A stretch of 64,000 nucleotides of DNA from NCBI RefSeq assembly GCF_052115485.1, contig NZ_JBFRGU010000001.1:868001-932000 (forward strand). The letters are read 5' to 3'. Below are positions 37,133-45,765 of this stretch, one piece after another. The DNA is from Microvirga sp052115485. GTDB taxonomy: Bacteria > Pseudomonadota > Alphaproteobacteria > Rhizobiales > Beijerinckiaceae. How positions within the stretch are numbered: the first letter of the stretch is position 1; each line of letters starts with the position of its first letter. The notes under the pieces are model-generated. The model had not been told where the DNA came from, ran no database searches, and saw nothing but the letters and a program-made list of their open reading frames with translations. The translations under genes and the position numbers were made by a program.

Positions 37133-37157
37133 GTGCCCGCCCCGCCCAAACTTCGCC

Positions 37158-38126
37158 TCAGGAGCACTTGATGCGCTTCTGTTCCCGATCCGAGCTTTGC
37201 TTAAGCGAAGCCGGGGCCTGCGGATATTTGCGGTCGAGTTCCGCGAAAACGGCGCAGGCGCGATCCTTGGCACCGAGTGCATTGAGTGAAATGCCGAGCT
37301 TCAAGAGCGCGTCTGGCGCCTTCGCGGCGTTGGGATGATCGGCCGAGACATTCAGGAACTGCTCGGCCGCTTCACGATAACGGCTGCGCTGGAGGTAGCT
37401 CTCGCCGAGCCAGAAGGCTGCCTCCGGCACAAGCTTGTCGCGAGGGTTCGACTGGAGAAACCGGCGAAAACCCATCTCCGCCTGCTCATATTGGCGCTGG
37501 GTGAGGTAACCGTAAGCCGTCTCGAAATCGGACCGCGGGTCGTCGCTGCTCGCAGCGGCCACGCTCGGTCCTTGGCGCGAAAGGGTTGTGGCGACAGGGG
37601 CGGCTGGGGGCGGATTGGCGGGAACACGCCCCGTCTGGCTGAGATCGAGCGGGCCGGTCCCCCCAGGAGCCTCATCCTGTTCGATCAGGTCGCCGATCCC
37701 GGCAAGTTGACCGCCGGGAAGAGCCATCGGTTGGCCGACCTCGCCGGATGTCAGCGGCGCGGAGGGCGCGGTCGTCCCCAAGGGATGCGGGGCGCCCGGA
37801 GCCTCTGCAACGGCCCCCGGTTCGTAGGCATCGCCGCGGCGTTGCGGCTGGGGTTGGGCAGGCCGCGCCGGCGTCGTCGTGGGCGCGGCCTTCGAGCCGC
37901 CACCGCGATTTTCCTGGAAGCGGAACTCCACGTCCTCCTGGAACTTGCGCAGCTGTTCTTTCAACTGGCGGTTCTCGTACTGGAGCTGTTCCATTTGCCC
38001 CGACAATTGCCGGAACTGATTCTCGAGCCGATTGAGGCGAACGATGGCGTCGGCGGCGTCCTGCGCGAAGGCAGGAGCAACCAGAGCCGTCGCAAGGGCG
38101 AAAAAGACGATCAGGCGGCGAAACAT
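37158..38126 (-). CDS. cpoB: Cell division coordinator CpoB (YbgF)
   Basis: Periplasmic partner of Tol-Pal and PBP1b. 322 aa with a signal peptide (FFALATALVAPAFAQ). A predicted N-terminal coiled coil (residues 30-75, LENQFRQLSGQMEQLQYENR) allows trimerisation, then a long Pro/Ala/Gly-rich linker of about 120 residues, then three tetratricopeptide repeats (SDFETAYGYLTQRQYEQAEM onward). The linker is longer than in E. coli. A strong hairpin at 38171-38204 separates it from pal. Confidence 0.92.
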   Translation of the reverse strand: MFRRLIVFFALATALVAPAFAQDAADAIVRLNRLENQFRQLSGQMEQLQYENRQLKEQLRKFQEDVEFRFQENRGGGSKAAPTTTPARPAQPQPQRRGDAYEPGAVAEAPGAPHPLGTTAPSAPLTSGEVGQPMALPGGQLAGIGDLIEQDEAPGGTGPLDLSQTGRVPANPPPAAPVATTLSRQGPSVAAASSDDPRSDFETAYGYLTQRQYEQAEMGFRRFLQSNPRDKLVPEAAFWLGESYLQRSRYREAAEQFLNVSADHPNAAKAPDALLKLGISLNALGAKDRACAVFAELDRKYPQAPASLKQSSDREQKRIKCS

Positions 38127-38170
38127 GAGATGATACCGAAAGGGTCAGAAAACGACCGTGCCCATAACAC

Positions 38171-38204
38171 AAAAGCGCCGCCACGGCGAGAATGTGGCGG
38201 CGCT
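38171..38204 (-). terminator. Strong hairpin between pal and cpoB
   Basis: In the transcript sense a perfect 11-bp stem AGCGCCGCCAC/GTGGCGGCGCT with a 9-nt loop followed by TTTTGTG. It would act as a partial terminator or a stabiliser that sets pal above cpoB-tilS-ftsH. Confidence 0.7.
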
Positions 38205-38229
38205 CGGTTCATGAACTGAATTCCAGAGG

Positions 38230-38730
38230 CTACGAGCCGGCGCGGGTATCCAACACCGTCACCGAGCGGCGGTTTTGCGACCAGCACGAGATGTCGTTGC
38301 AGACCGCGACCGGGCGCTCCTTGCCGTAAGACACGGTGCGGATGCGCGAGGCCTGGATGCCGCGCGAGACCAGATAGTCATGCACGGTCTGAGCGCGGCG
38401 GGCGCTCAGCGAGAAGTTATATTCACGCGTGCCCCGCTCATCCGCGTGTCCTTCGACGACGAAGCCGTAATTGGCATAGCGGTTGAGCCACTGGGCCTGC
38501 TTGTCGAGGGTCGCAACGGCGGTGGGGGTCAGATCGGTCGCGTCGGTCTCGAAGAACACGCGATCGCCGACATTGACGATGAAGTCCTGCGCGCTGCCGG
38601 GTGTGCCTGCACCACCGGCCCCGAAGCCCCCGGCCCCATCGGCCATTCCATCTTTATTGGACGAACACGCCGCCGCCCCAAGGGCGAGGACGATCGCAGC
38701 GGCGAATTTGACGGCGCGCAACGTCATCAT
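38230..38730 (-). CDS. pal: Peptidoglycan-associated lipoprotein Pal
   Basis: Outer-membrane lipoprotein binding meso-DAP peptidoglycan and TolB. 166 aa; AAGGAG is eight bases before ATG 38730. Lipobox ALGAAAC places the acylated Cys at about residue 22. A Gly-rich linker leads to the OmpA-like domain: VFFETDATDLTPTAVATLDK, VVEGHADERGTREYN and LSARRAQTVHDYLVSRG. The usual TolB neighbour is missing: a PLD/HdeD pair separates it from tolQRAB. Confidence 0.96.
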   Translation of the reverse strand: MMTLRAVKFAAAIVLALGAAACSSNKDGMADGAGGFGAGGAGTPGSAQDFIVNVGDRVFFETDATDLTPTAVATLDKQAQWLNRYANYGFVVEGHADERGTREYNFSLSARRAQTVHDYLVSRGIQASRIRTVSYGKERPVAVCNDISCWSQNRRSVTVLDTRAGS

Positions 38731-39034
38731 GGCTAAAACTCCTTACACATTACGTCTGCCCAACGTTGTGTTTTGTATAGAGGTCGATGGTTAAGGGAGG
38801 GTTCCGTCAACCTTGATGGAGGGTTGAGAGAAAGAGTGAATCGCGCCCGCGTCGGGAAACTTGGGCGTAGGGTTAATCGAGCGTGAATACGGCAAAGAGG
38901 TGGCGCGATATGCTTTTTTCCCCAAACACTTGAACGTTAGGACAAGGGTCGTCATTCTCAAGCCGGGCGAAGCCCCGAGCATAGGAAGGTGAGCGCGGGG
39001 TCGTCCGAAACCGTGCTTCAGGCGTTATGGTCTC
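38731..39034. other. 304-bp divergent intergenic region between pal and the PLD-like gene
   Basis: No open frame worth calling. It should hold the promoter of pal and that of the PLD-like gene. I see a short inverted pair TCAACC/GGTTGA at about 38808-38828, and at 38950-38985 a GTCATTCTCAAGCC...GGGCGAAGCC fragment reminiscent of family B. No -35/-10 pair is convincing. Confidence 0.5.
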
Positions 39035-40552
39035 ATGAACGAAACACATGCTTGGTTCGCGCCCTTCGCGCCTCGGCCACCGGAGACCCCACCGGACGAC
39101 CCGTTGTTGGAGAGGGCCTTCGCACGCATCGCCGACAGCGATCTACGCGAGGGCAATGCGGTTTCGCTTCTCCGCAATGCCGAAGAGAATTACCCGGCCT
39201 GGCTGGACGCTCTGCAAAAAGCCGAGCGGGTCATTCATTTCGAGAACTACATCATCGCCGATGACAAGACCGGCCGAAATTTTGCGCGCGTGCTGATGGA
39301 GCGCGCGCGAGCCGGTGTGCGTGTGAGGGTGCTTTACGACTGGCTCGGCTCCTACACCCGAGCCTCGCGCCGATTTTGGCAAGACTTGCGCGATGCAGGC
39401 GTCGAGGTGCGGGTGTTCAACCCGCTTCGGCTGACCAACCCATTTTTTCTGCGCCGTAATCACCGCAAGCTCATCACGGTCGATGGGTGCATCGGCTTTG
39501 TGTCAGGACTCTGCATTTCCGATAGCTGGGAAGGCGGTCGCAGTGGCGATCCCTGGCGCGATACCGGGCTCTCTCTTGCAGGCCCGATCGTCGCCGATCT
39601 CGATGCGGCCTTTGCCGAAAGCTGGGCCTTCGCCGGGGCGCCCCTGAAGCGCGACGAGTGCATCGCCGCAAGCGACATCCCGTCGGTCGGCACAGTCAAT
39701 GCACGCGTGGTCAGCGGACAGCCCGGCATGTTCCGAGCCTACCGGGTCGATCAGTTCATAGCCGCGACGGCGAAGCGTAATTTGTGGATCGCGGACGCTT
39801 ATCTCGTTCCGACGACGGCCTATGTGCAGGCGCTCGGAGAGGCCGCCCAGGACGGAGTCGATGTGCGGCTTCTCGTGCCGGGCTCCACCGACACGCCGAT
39901 GCTTCAGCCGTTCGTCCGTGCGGGTTACCGCTCGCTGATCGAGGCGGGTGTCCGCGTGTTCGAGTGGAACGGCGCGATGCTTCACGCCAAGAGCGCTGTC
40001 GTGGACGGACGTTGGGCACGCGTCGGCTCGACCAATCTCAACCTTGCAAGCTGGGCGACCAATTGGGAACTCGACGTCATCGTCGAAGATAAAACCATCG
40101 CCGAGGCCATGGAAGCGACGTATCTCGAAGATCTCATGCAAGCGACCGAGGTCGCCCCCGGCTCCATCACACGTCGCCGCCAAACACTCAACGCGCGGGC
40201 CCGTCGATCGCGCCGCGCCCGGCGCGGTGCCGTTGGACGGCTGGCCGCCGGTGCCGTGGCTTTGGGTTCGAGCATCGGTCGCGGTTCGGGAGGATTGCGC
40301 TCGCTTACATCGACGGAGGCCGGCAGCGTCGCCACCATCGGCTCTATTCTGATCGCCCTCGCGGTGCTGGTCGTCGTGTTTCCTCCCATCGTCGTCCTGC
40401 CGATCACGATCCTTCTCGGCTGGCTTGGAGCGGCTTTGCTGATCCGCTCCCTTCGTCTCAAGCAACGCATTCGCATCACGCGGCGTAAGCTGGAACGTCG
40501 ATATCGCTCAGCTTCGACCAAATGGAACAAGATTTCCTCGCGTCCACCGTGA
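39035..40552 (+). CDS. Phospholipase D-like / cardiolipin synthase-like protein with C-terminal membrane segment
   Basis: 505 aa. Two HKD motifs: NHRKLITVDG near residue 142 and LHAKSAVVDG near 315, each with the downstream GS.N-like element (FVSGLCISDSW; VGSTNLNLASW). Together they form one PLD active site. After about residue 385 follow an Arg-rich stretch and a hydrophobic pair (TIGSILIALAVLVVVFPPIV, ILLGWLGAALLI) ending in another basic tail, unlike classical cardiolipin synthases, whose membrane helices are N-terminal. Paired with the HdeD gene. Role in phospholipid headgroup chemistry is inferred from the fold. Confidence 0.85.
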   Translation: MNETHAWFAPFAPRPPETPPDDPLLERAFARIADSDLREGNAVSLLRNAEENYPAWLDALQKAERVIHFENYIIADDKTGRNFARVLMERARAGVRVRVLYDWLGSYTRASRRFWQDLRDAGVEVRVFNPLRLTNPFFLRRNHRKLITVDGCIGFVSGLCISDSWEGGRSGDPWRDTGLSLAGPIVADLDAAFAESWAFAGAPLKRDECIAASDIPSVGTVNARVVSGQPGMFRAYRVDQFIAATAKRNLWIADAYLVPTTAYVQALGEAAQDGVDVRLLVPGSTDTPMLQPFVRAGYRSLIEAGVRVFEWNGAMLHAKSAVVDGRWARVGSTNLNLASWATNWELDVIVEDKTIAEAMEATYLEDLMQATEVAPGSITRRRQTLNARARRSRRARRGAVGRLAAGAVALGSSIGRGSGGLRSLTSTEAGSVATIGSILIALAVLVVVFPPIVVLPITILLGWLGAALLIRSLRLKQRIRITRRKLERRYRSASTKWNKISSRPP

Positions 40553-40623
40553 AACTTCAGGCCAAGCTTGGCGTTGAATTTATACCTGCGGCGGGATGGC
40601 GCCCGCATAATTGGGAGACGATC

Positions 40624-41226
40624 ATGACGAGCGGCGCTTCGAACTCTTTCCAGTCTTTCGATCAGACCAAGGCGATGAGCGCGCTCTTGGCTGAAAATTG
40701 GTGGGCCATTGCGCTGAGAGGCGTTTTTGCGATCCTGTTTGCGCTCATCGCCTTTTTCCTACCGGGAGCGACCATTCTGTCCCTCGTGCTGTTCTTCTCA
40801 GCCTACATGCTGGTGGATGGCGTCTTCGGCATCGTCTCTGCTGTGCGTGCGGCGCGACAAGGGCAGCGCTGGGGCCTCCTCGTCCTCGAAGGCATCGTCG
40901 ACATTCTCGTCGGCGTCATCGCCTTTTCATGGCCGGGACTGACGGTTCTGTTCTTCGTGACCCTGATGGCGGTGTGGTCGCTCGTGACCGGCGTTCTCAT
41001 GGTCGTCGCCGCGTTCAAGCTCGATGCGGAATACGGCAAGGGCTGGCTGATCTTCAGCGGCATCGTCTCGGTGCTGTTCGGTATCGCGCTTTTGGTCGCG
41101 CCGCTCGTCGGTGCTGTGGTGTTGACCTGGTGGCTCGGCGCTTATGCGATGATCTTCGGCATCTCGCTTCTCGCCCTCGCGTTCAAGCTGAAGGGCCGCA
41201 AGGAGCGTATCGCTCCGTCGCACTGA
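40624..41226 (+). CDS. HdeD family membrane protein (DUF308)
   Basis: 200 aa from ATG 40624 (GGGAGA upstream). Six helices in three pairs, starting at NWWAIALRGVFAILFALIAF and including GLLVLEGIVDILVGVIAFSWPG, the family's repeated unit. In E. coli HdeD is linked to acid resistance; here only membrane localisation is safe. It starts 71 bp after the PLD-like gene and ends in a strong terminator. The two genes form an operon inserted in the tol/pal region. Confidence 0.87.
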   Translation: MTSGASNSFQSFDQTKAMSALLAENWWAIALRGVFAILFALIAFFLPGATILSLVLFFSAYMLVDGVFGIVSAVRAARQGQRWGLLVLEGIVDILVGVIAFSWPGLTVLFFVTLMAVWSLVTGVLMVVAAFKLDAEYGKGWLIFSGIVSVLFGIALLVAPLVGAVVLTWWLGAYAMIFGISLLALAFKLKGRKERIAPSH

Positions 41227-41239
41227 TTCTGAAATGAAG

Positions 41240-41264
41240 CGGGGCGCCTGAGGCGCCCCGTTTT
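41240..41264 (+). terminator. Rho-independent terminator after hdeD
   Basis: Perfect 9-bp stem CGGGGCGCC/GGCGCCCCG with a TGA loop followed by TTTTC. It directly abuts the stop of the convergent tolB at 41267, so it probably serves one side only. Confidence 0.88.
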
Positions 41265-41266
41265 CA

Positions 41267-42595
41267 TCATCGTGTTTCGCTGAGCAGCGGCGACCATGTG
41301 GGGTCGGATGCGAAAGATGGCGTCGCCACCGGCAGTTCCACACGGCCCGTGATGTCGACCATGTAGAGCTTGCCGCCGGCCTGTCCGCCCGGATCGCGGA
41401 AGAACATGATGTACTGGCCGTTCGGCGCCCAGGTCGGGCTCTCGTTGTGAAATCCTTCCGTGAGAATGCGCTCACCCGAACCGTCCGGTTTCATGATCCC
41501 GATGGAAAAGCCGCCCGCGCGGCGCTTGGTGAAGGCGATGTAGTCCCCACGCGGCGACCAGGCCGGCTGCGAATACGAACCGTCGCCGAACGAGATACGG
41601 CGCTGGTTCGAACCGTCCGCATTCATGGCATAAATCTGCTGCTGCCCGCCGCGGTCGCTCTCGAACACGATCTCGCGTCCATCCGGCGAGAAGGACGGCG
41701 AGGTGTCGATGGCAGCCGTCGAGGTGACGCGCGTCGTCGAGCGCGAGCCCAGATCCATCAGGAAGATGTTGGCGTTGCCGCCCTGTTGCAGGCTCATGGC
41801 GATGCGCTGGCCATCGGGCGAGAAACGCGGTGACGAGGTCATATCGGGAAAGTTGCCGACGACCTGGCGCGAACCGGTTTCCAGGTTGATCACCTGCACG
41901 CGCGGCTGCTGGCCTTCGACCTGCGACATGTATGTGATGTCCTGTGTCGCGGGCGAATAACGCGGCGTGACGACGAGCGTGTCGCCTTGAGTCAGGAAGC
42001 GCATGTTCGCGCCATCCTGATCCATGATGGCAAGACGCTTGCGACGGTTTTCTTTCGGACCGGATTCATCGACGAACACGATGCGCGTATCGAAGAACCC
42101 TCCGACGCCGGTGATCTTGGTGTAGACCGCGTCCGAGATGATGTGCCCGACGCGGCGCCAGAAATTCGGATCGGTGACATATTGCTGGCCGGTCAATTGC
42201 TGGCCGGAAGCCACATCCCACAACCGGAACTCGGCCTTGAGGCGACCGGACGAATCGCGCGTTACGCGACCCGTTACCAGCGCCTGCGCGCCCGCCATTT
42301 TCCACGCATCGAAACGCGGCATCGCATCGAAGGACGGCCGCTCCGGAAAGCGCGACTTGTCGAGCGGCGCGAAGTATCCCGAGCGTTGCAGATTGCCGGT
42401 AATGATGCCGGACACGCGCTGCCCGAGATCCCCCTCGCCCGCGAAATCGGCGACGGCGATGGGCATGGGCTGGAACTGAGAACCCGGCCCTACGCGCAGG
42501 GTCAACTGAGCGTAGGAAGGGGTGGCGAGAGCCAGGATTCCAGAAAATAAGCACGCAGCGATCATCAGCGCGTGTGCAAGGAGGCGGACAGGCAT
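41267..42595 (-). CDS. tolB: Tol-Pal system beta-propeller protein TolB
   Basis: Periplasmic protein that binds Pal and TolA. I place the start at ATG 42595 (442 aa) because a signal peptide follows directly (LLAHALMIAACLFSGILALA, cleavage after SYA). An upstream ATG at 42649 overlaps the tolA stop (ATGA) and would add 18 residues, so coupled translation from there is possible. The N-domain is PIAVADFAGEGDLGQRVSGI; WD-like blades follow, including SPDGQRIAMSLQQGGNANIF and SFSPDGREIVFESDRGG. The fourth tol gene in the tolQRAB order. Confidence 0.94.
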   Translation of the reverse strand: MPVRLLAHALMIAACLFSGILALATPSYAQLTLRVGPGSQFQPMPIAVADFAGEGDLGQRVSGIITGNLQRSGYFAPLDKSRFPERPSFDAMPRFDAWKMAGAQALVTGRVTRDSSGRLKAEFRLWDVASGQQLTGQQYVTDPNFWRRVGHIISDAVYTKITGVGGFFDTRIVFVDESGPKENRRKRLAIMDQDGANMRFLTQGDTLVVTPRYSPATQDITYMSQVEGQQPRVQVINLETGSRQVVGNFPDMTSSPRFSPDGQRIAMSLQQGGNANIFLMDLGSRSTTRVTSTAAIDTSPSFSPDGREIVFESDRGGQQQIYAMNADGSNQRRISFGDGSYSQPAWSPRGDYIAFTKRRAGGFSIGIMKPDGSGERILTEGFHNESPTWAPNGQYIMFFRDPGGQAGGKLYMVDITGRVELPVATPSFASDPTWSPLLSETR

Positions 42596-42645
42596 GATCA
42601 CATCCACATCATGGATCGTTTGTTGAACGGGTGCTCGACGGAGAG

Positions 42646-43725
42646 TCATAATTGCGTTTCGAATTCGATGTTCCAGAACTTCCAATCGTCATAAAACGGA
42701 GCGAACTTCGTAGGGATTTTATACGGCGCGCAACGGCGCACCGCTCGCAGAGCCGCCTCGGCAATCGTCTTATCAAGCGCAGCTGGACCGGCCCGAATGA
42801 TCTGCGGCTCCGCCGATAGTGATCCGTCCGGATTGAACCGCACATCCAATATCGGCAGAGACACCTGACTTCCTGTCGCGCCGACTGGGGGTTGGTAACA
42901 CTTCTCCATCTGCTCTTTCAGAATGCCCCCGAGAGCATCGCGCATACTTGGATTAAGTTTCGCCGCCGATCCCGTCGCCATACCGAGCGAAGCCATCTTA
43001 TTGACCTCCGCGCCGGCCGCGCCCGTCGACTGGTTCTTTTCCTTGTTTTGCAGTAATTGCTTGATGTCGCCGAAATCGAGTTTCTTGGCGACTTCCGCTT
43101 CCTTGCGTGCTTTCGCCTCGGCGTCTGCCTTGGCCTTTGCCTCAGCGAGCTTCTTGGCATCCGCTTCCGCTTTGGCTTTCGCATCAGCTTCGGTCTTTGC
43201 CTTGGCTTTTGCATCGGCTTCCGCTTTGGCCTTCGCCTCGGCATCCGCCTTCACCTTTGCTTCCGCAGCAGCCTTCTGCTGCGCGATGGCTTCGGCTTCC
43301 GCCTTTTCAGCCTGGAGACGTAATTCTTCCGCCTTGGGGTCGACTTGCGGTTTTGCGGGTGGGGTCGGCGGAGGCGGCGCGCTGGCGACCGGCTCTTCCT
43401 TGTCCGCGACTTTCATGTCCTCGGGGCGTTTGGGCGGCGAAGGCGCATCGCGCTTGTCGTCGCCGGGATCCTTCTGTTCGACCTTTTCCGCCACGCGATC
43501 GGCGCGCGGCTTCGGCGTCGGCTGAACCTGCTTCGCCGTCGTCTCGCCCTTGGTGACTTGCGAGACCATATCATTCGTGAAGATCTCGACCGGGATGCCT
43601 TCCTGTGCTTCCGGGAACTTGTTCGCCGAAATCGTGAAAACGGCAGCCGCCAGCAGCGTCACATGAGTGACGCCGGACACCCAGAAACCGGGTTCGGAAG
43701 GGTTGAATTTAAGTTTCAACGCCAC
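42646..43725 (-). CDS. tolA: Tol-Pal system protein TolA
   Basis: Inner-membrane anchor spanning the periplasm. The start is GTG 43725 (359 aa). One N-terminal helix (VSGVTHVTLLAAAVFTIS), a Pro-rich segment (residues 55-125), then a Lys/Ala/Glu/Asp repeat region of about 90 residues (residues 130-220) predicted as a long alpha-helix, then the C-terminal globular domain with the conserved YDDWKFWNIEF end. The repeat region is low-complexity at DNA level as well (43075-43320). Confidence 0.94.
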   Translation of the reverse strand: MALKLKFNPSEPGFWVSGVTHVTLLAAAVFTISANKFPEAQEGIPVEIFTNDMVSQVTKGETTAKQVQPTPKPRADRVAEKVEQKDPGDDKRDAPSPPKRPEDMKVADKEEPVASAPPPPTPPAKPQVDPKAEELRLQAEKAEAEAIAQQKAAAEAKVKADAEAKAKAEADAKAKAKTEADAKAKAEADAKKLAEAKAKADAEAKARKEAEVAKKLDFGDIKQLLQNKEKNQSTGAAGAEVNKMASLGMATGSAAKLNPSMRDALGGILKEQMEKCYQPPVGATGSQVSLPILDVRFNPDGSLSAEPQIIRAGPAALDKTIAEAALRAVRRCAPYKIPTKFAPFYDDWKFWNIEFETQL

Positions 43726-43756
43726 GGCTGTCTGCCCTGCCCCTATCCTGCCCGCG

Positions 43757-44203
43757 TCACCGTTGATCCGGCTCCGTGACGACGGCGAGATGTTTGTAGC
43801 CAGCGGTCGATACGATCGACATCACCTGAGCCACTCGCCCGTAATCGACCTTCTTGTCTGCACGCACAAACACACGCTCATCGAAGCCTTTCTTCGACAC
43901 TTCGGCGAGCTTGCCGACGATGGCTTCGTCCGTCAGCTCCGCATCCCCGAGAAAAAGCTGCCCCGTCGCCTTGATGGACAACGTCACGGGCTTCGCGTCG
44001 ACGTTCAGAGGTGCGGCCTTCGTCTGCGGCAGATCGAGCGGAACGCCCGCCGTCATCATGGGTGCCGCCACCATGAAGATGATGAGCAACACCAGCGTGA
44101 CGTCGATGAACGGCGTCATGTTGATTTCGTTGATCGCGCCGCCGCGCCGCGCGCGTCGACGGCGACGTCCGCCTCCTGAAGCCATGCCTGCGAGGGATGC
44201 CAT
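43757..44203 (-). CDS. tolR: Tol-Pal system protein TolR (ExbD/TolR family)
   Basis: 148 aa; single membrane helix with the proton-path Asp in INMTPFIDVTLVLLIIFMVA (about residue 34). The Arg-rich start (GGGRRRRRARRG) is the cytoplasmic tail. The C-terminal periplasmic part (KVDYGRVAQVMSIVSTAGYK) dimerises. It forms the TolQ-TolR motor that uses proton motive force to drive TolA. Confidence 0.95.
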   Translation of the reverse strand: MASLAGMASGGGRRRRRARRGGAINEINMTPFIDVTLVLLIIFMVAAPMMTAGVPLDLPQTKAAPLNVDAKPVTLSIKATGQLFLGDAELTDEAIVGKLAEVSKKGFDERVFVRADKKVDYGRVAQVMSIVSTAGYKHLAVVTEPDQR

Positions 44204-44215
44204 CGCCGCTGTCCT

Positions 44216-44938
44216 TTAAGCCGCGAGCGCGATGCGCTCGTCGATCTGGCGCGAGAGAATGGCGGAGAACTCGTCGGCGAAGCCCTCCAACCGCGACTGG
44301 AGCTTGCCGACCTGACTGTGCAGCTTGTTGTAGGCGAGCACTGCCGGAATGGCCGCGAAGAGGCCGATGGCGGTGGCGAACAGCGCCTCCGCAATGCCGG
44401 GCGCGACCACCGCAAGGCTGGTGCTCTTCGAGGCCGCGATCGAGGTGAAGGAATTCATGATGCCGACCACCGTGCCGAACAGGCCGATGTAAGGACCGGC
44501 GGAACCGATGGAGGCGAGAACGGTCAGGCGTGACTCGAGACGCTCCACCTCGCGCTGGATCGTCACGTCGAGCACCTTATCGATGCGCTGCGAAAGGCTC
44601 TGGAACGAACGACCGGACCCCTCGAAGGAGCGCTTCCATTCCCGCATGGCGGCGAGAAACACGGCGGCGAGCCCCGCCGGGTTGCGGCCCTGGAGCGAAC
44701 GGTAGAGCTCCTCCAGCGATTGCCCCGACCAGAAGACCTCCTCGAACCGGTCCATGGCGCGCTTCGTGCGTCCGAACAGCAAGGTCTTGTCGATGATGAT
44801 GGCCCAGCACCAGACGGAGGCGCCGAGAAGCCCGATCATCACGAGCTTGACGATGAAATGCGCCTGCCAGAAAAGCCCGAACAGGGACATGTCATGCACG
44901 ACAGGAGCAGCCTGGGCGACATCAGCCGGGTTCATCAT
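44216..44938 (-). CDS. tolQ: Tol-Pal system protein TolQ (MotA/TolQ/ExbB family)
   Basis: 240 aa, three membrane helices: VKLVMIGLLGASVWCWAIII, a central pair around GPYIGLFGTVVGIMNSF, and IAEALFATAIGLFAAIPAVLAYN, the TolQ/ExbB signature. Stator of the Tol motor. First gene of tolQRAB, with a long 352-bp gap upstream. ATG 44938 or 44935 is preceded by AAGGACGAG. Confidence 0.95.
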   Translation of the reverse strand: MMNPADVAQAAPVVHDMSLFGLFWQAHFIVKLVMIGLLGASVWCWAIIIDKTLLFGRTKRAMDRFEEVFWSGQSLEELYRSLQGRNPAGLAAVFLAAMREWKRSFEGSGRSFQSLSQRIDKVLDVTIQREVERLESRLTVLASIGSAGPYIGLFGTVVGIMNSFTSIAASKSTSLAVVAPGIAEALFATAIGLFAAIPAVLAYNKLHSQVGKLQSRLEGFADEFSAILSRQIDERIALAA

Positions 44939-45290
44939 CTCGTCCTTGCTCTTCAGGCCGCGTCAAACGGCCTCTTGTTTCTGGCGCGAACTTTTCGGAA
45001 AACGGGCCCCGCTTTTCCGGATCAGGCCGAGCCCCGGGAAATCCTTGTGCTTAGCCTTGCTCGTTCGCCCTCGAATCTGTCGAAAATAAGGGCGTACGGG
45101 CTCAGCACGGAGATCCGCCCGGTCTGTTACCTGTTAAGCACAGAGTAAGGTTAAGGCTTGGTTTAAGCCGCGCCCTAAGGGCCGCAATCCTGTCTGAAAC
45201 CACCCGAAATCCGGCCAAAGACGCCATGGGACCGGATAATCATAAACGAAACAATATTTCAATTACAACGTCATTCGAAAGGGCAGAAAA
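44939..45290. other. 352-bp divergent gap upstream of tolQ and the NTF2-like gene
   Basis: No convincing gene. At about 44985-45045 lies a degenerate piece of the family A type (CTTTTCGGAAAACGG...CTTTTCCGGATCAGG). A TTAACC-rich stretch occurs at 45120-45160 and an AT-rich tract at 45235-45275. The promoters for tolQ and the NTF2-like gene should lie here; I cannot assign -35/-10 boxes with confidence. Confidence 0.45.
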
Positions 45291-45659
45291 ATGGATTTTG
45301 ATCCCTGTGAAATCGTGCAGAAACAGCTCGACGCCTACAATGCGCGCGACATTGAATCCTTCATGTCTCATTGGGCCGAGGATGCCGAGTATTACGCTTT
45401 TCCTTCGGACATCCTTGCGAACAGCGCAGCTCAGATCCGCGAGCGTCACATAGCAAGATTCAAGGAGGAGAACCTGTTCGGCCGCCTCGTCAAGCGTCTG
45501 GCCGTCGGCAATATCGTCGTCGATCAGGAGGTGGTGACCCGCACCTTCCCCGAAGGCACGGGACGTGTCGACGTCATGGCGATCTATGAGGTCGAAGACG
45601 AGAAGATCACCAAGGCCTGGTTCAAGATCGGCAAGCCGGTTCTCGACAAGGCGGCCTGA
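45291..45659 (+). CDS. NTF2-like / SnoaL-like protein
   Basis: 122 aa from ATG 45291 (AAAGGGCAG upstream). CEIVQKQLDAYNARDIESFM and SHWAEDAEYYAFPSD are the cone-shaped NTF2 fold's first helix and strand. No signal peptide; steroid-isomerase-like folds of this size bind small hydrophobic ligands or act as hydrolases, but the catalytic residues here are not clear. Monocistronic, ending beside a family A repeat. Confidence 0.8.
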   Translation: MDFDPCEIVQKQLDAYNARDIESFMSHWAEDAEYYAFPSDILANSAAQIRERHIARFKEENLFGRLVKRLAVGNIVVDQEVVTRTFPEGTGRVDVMAIYEVEDEKITKAWFKIGKPVLDKAA

Positions 45660-45667
45660 TCTTCAGA

Positions 45668-45765
45668 CTAGAGCTTGATCGTGTCTCTTTGAAACACGAT
45701 CAAGCTCGAGATGGTGTCGCATGATCCGGGCGAACCGGTTTCCACTTGTTCTGATCAAGCTCTAG
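45668..45765. repeat. Dispersed palindromic repeat, family A copy 3
   Basis: 98 bp with CTAGAG at the left and CTCTAG at the right border and an internal palindrome of GAGCTTGATCGTGT with ACACGATCAAGCTC. The right border gives the TAG stop of ybgC (45762-45764, reverse strand). Confidence 0.78.

Noticed and set aside
43075..43320. Tandem repeat resembling a minisatellite
   Set aside because: It is the coding sequence of the Lys/Ala/Glu helix of TolA, expected for this protein.
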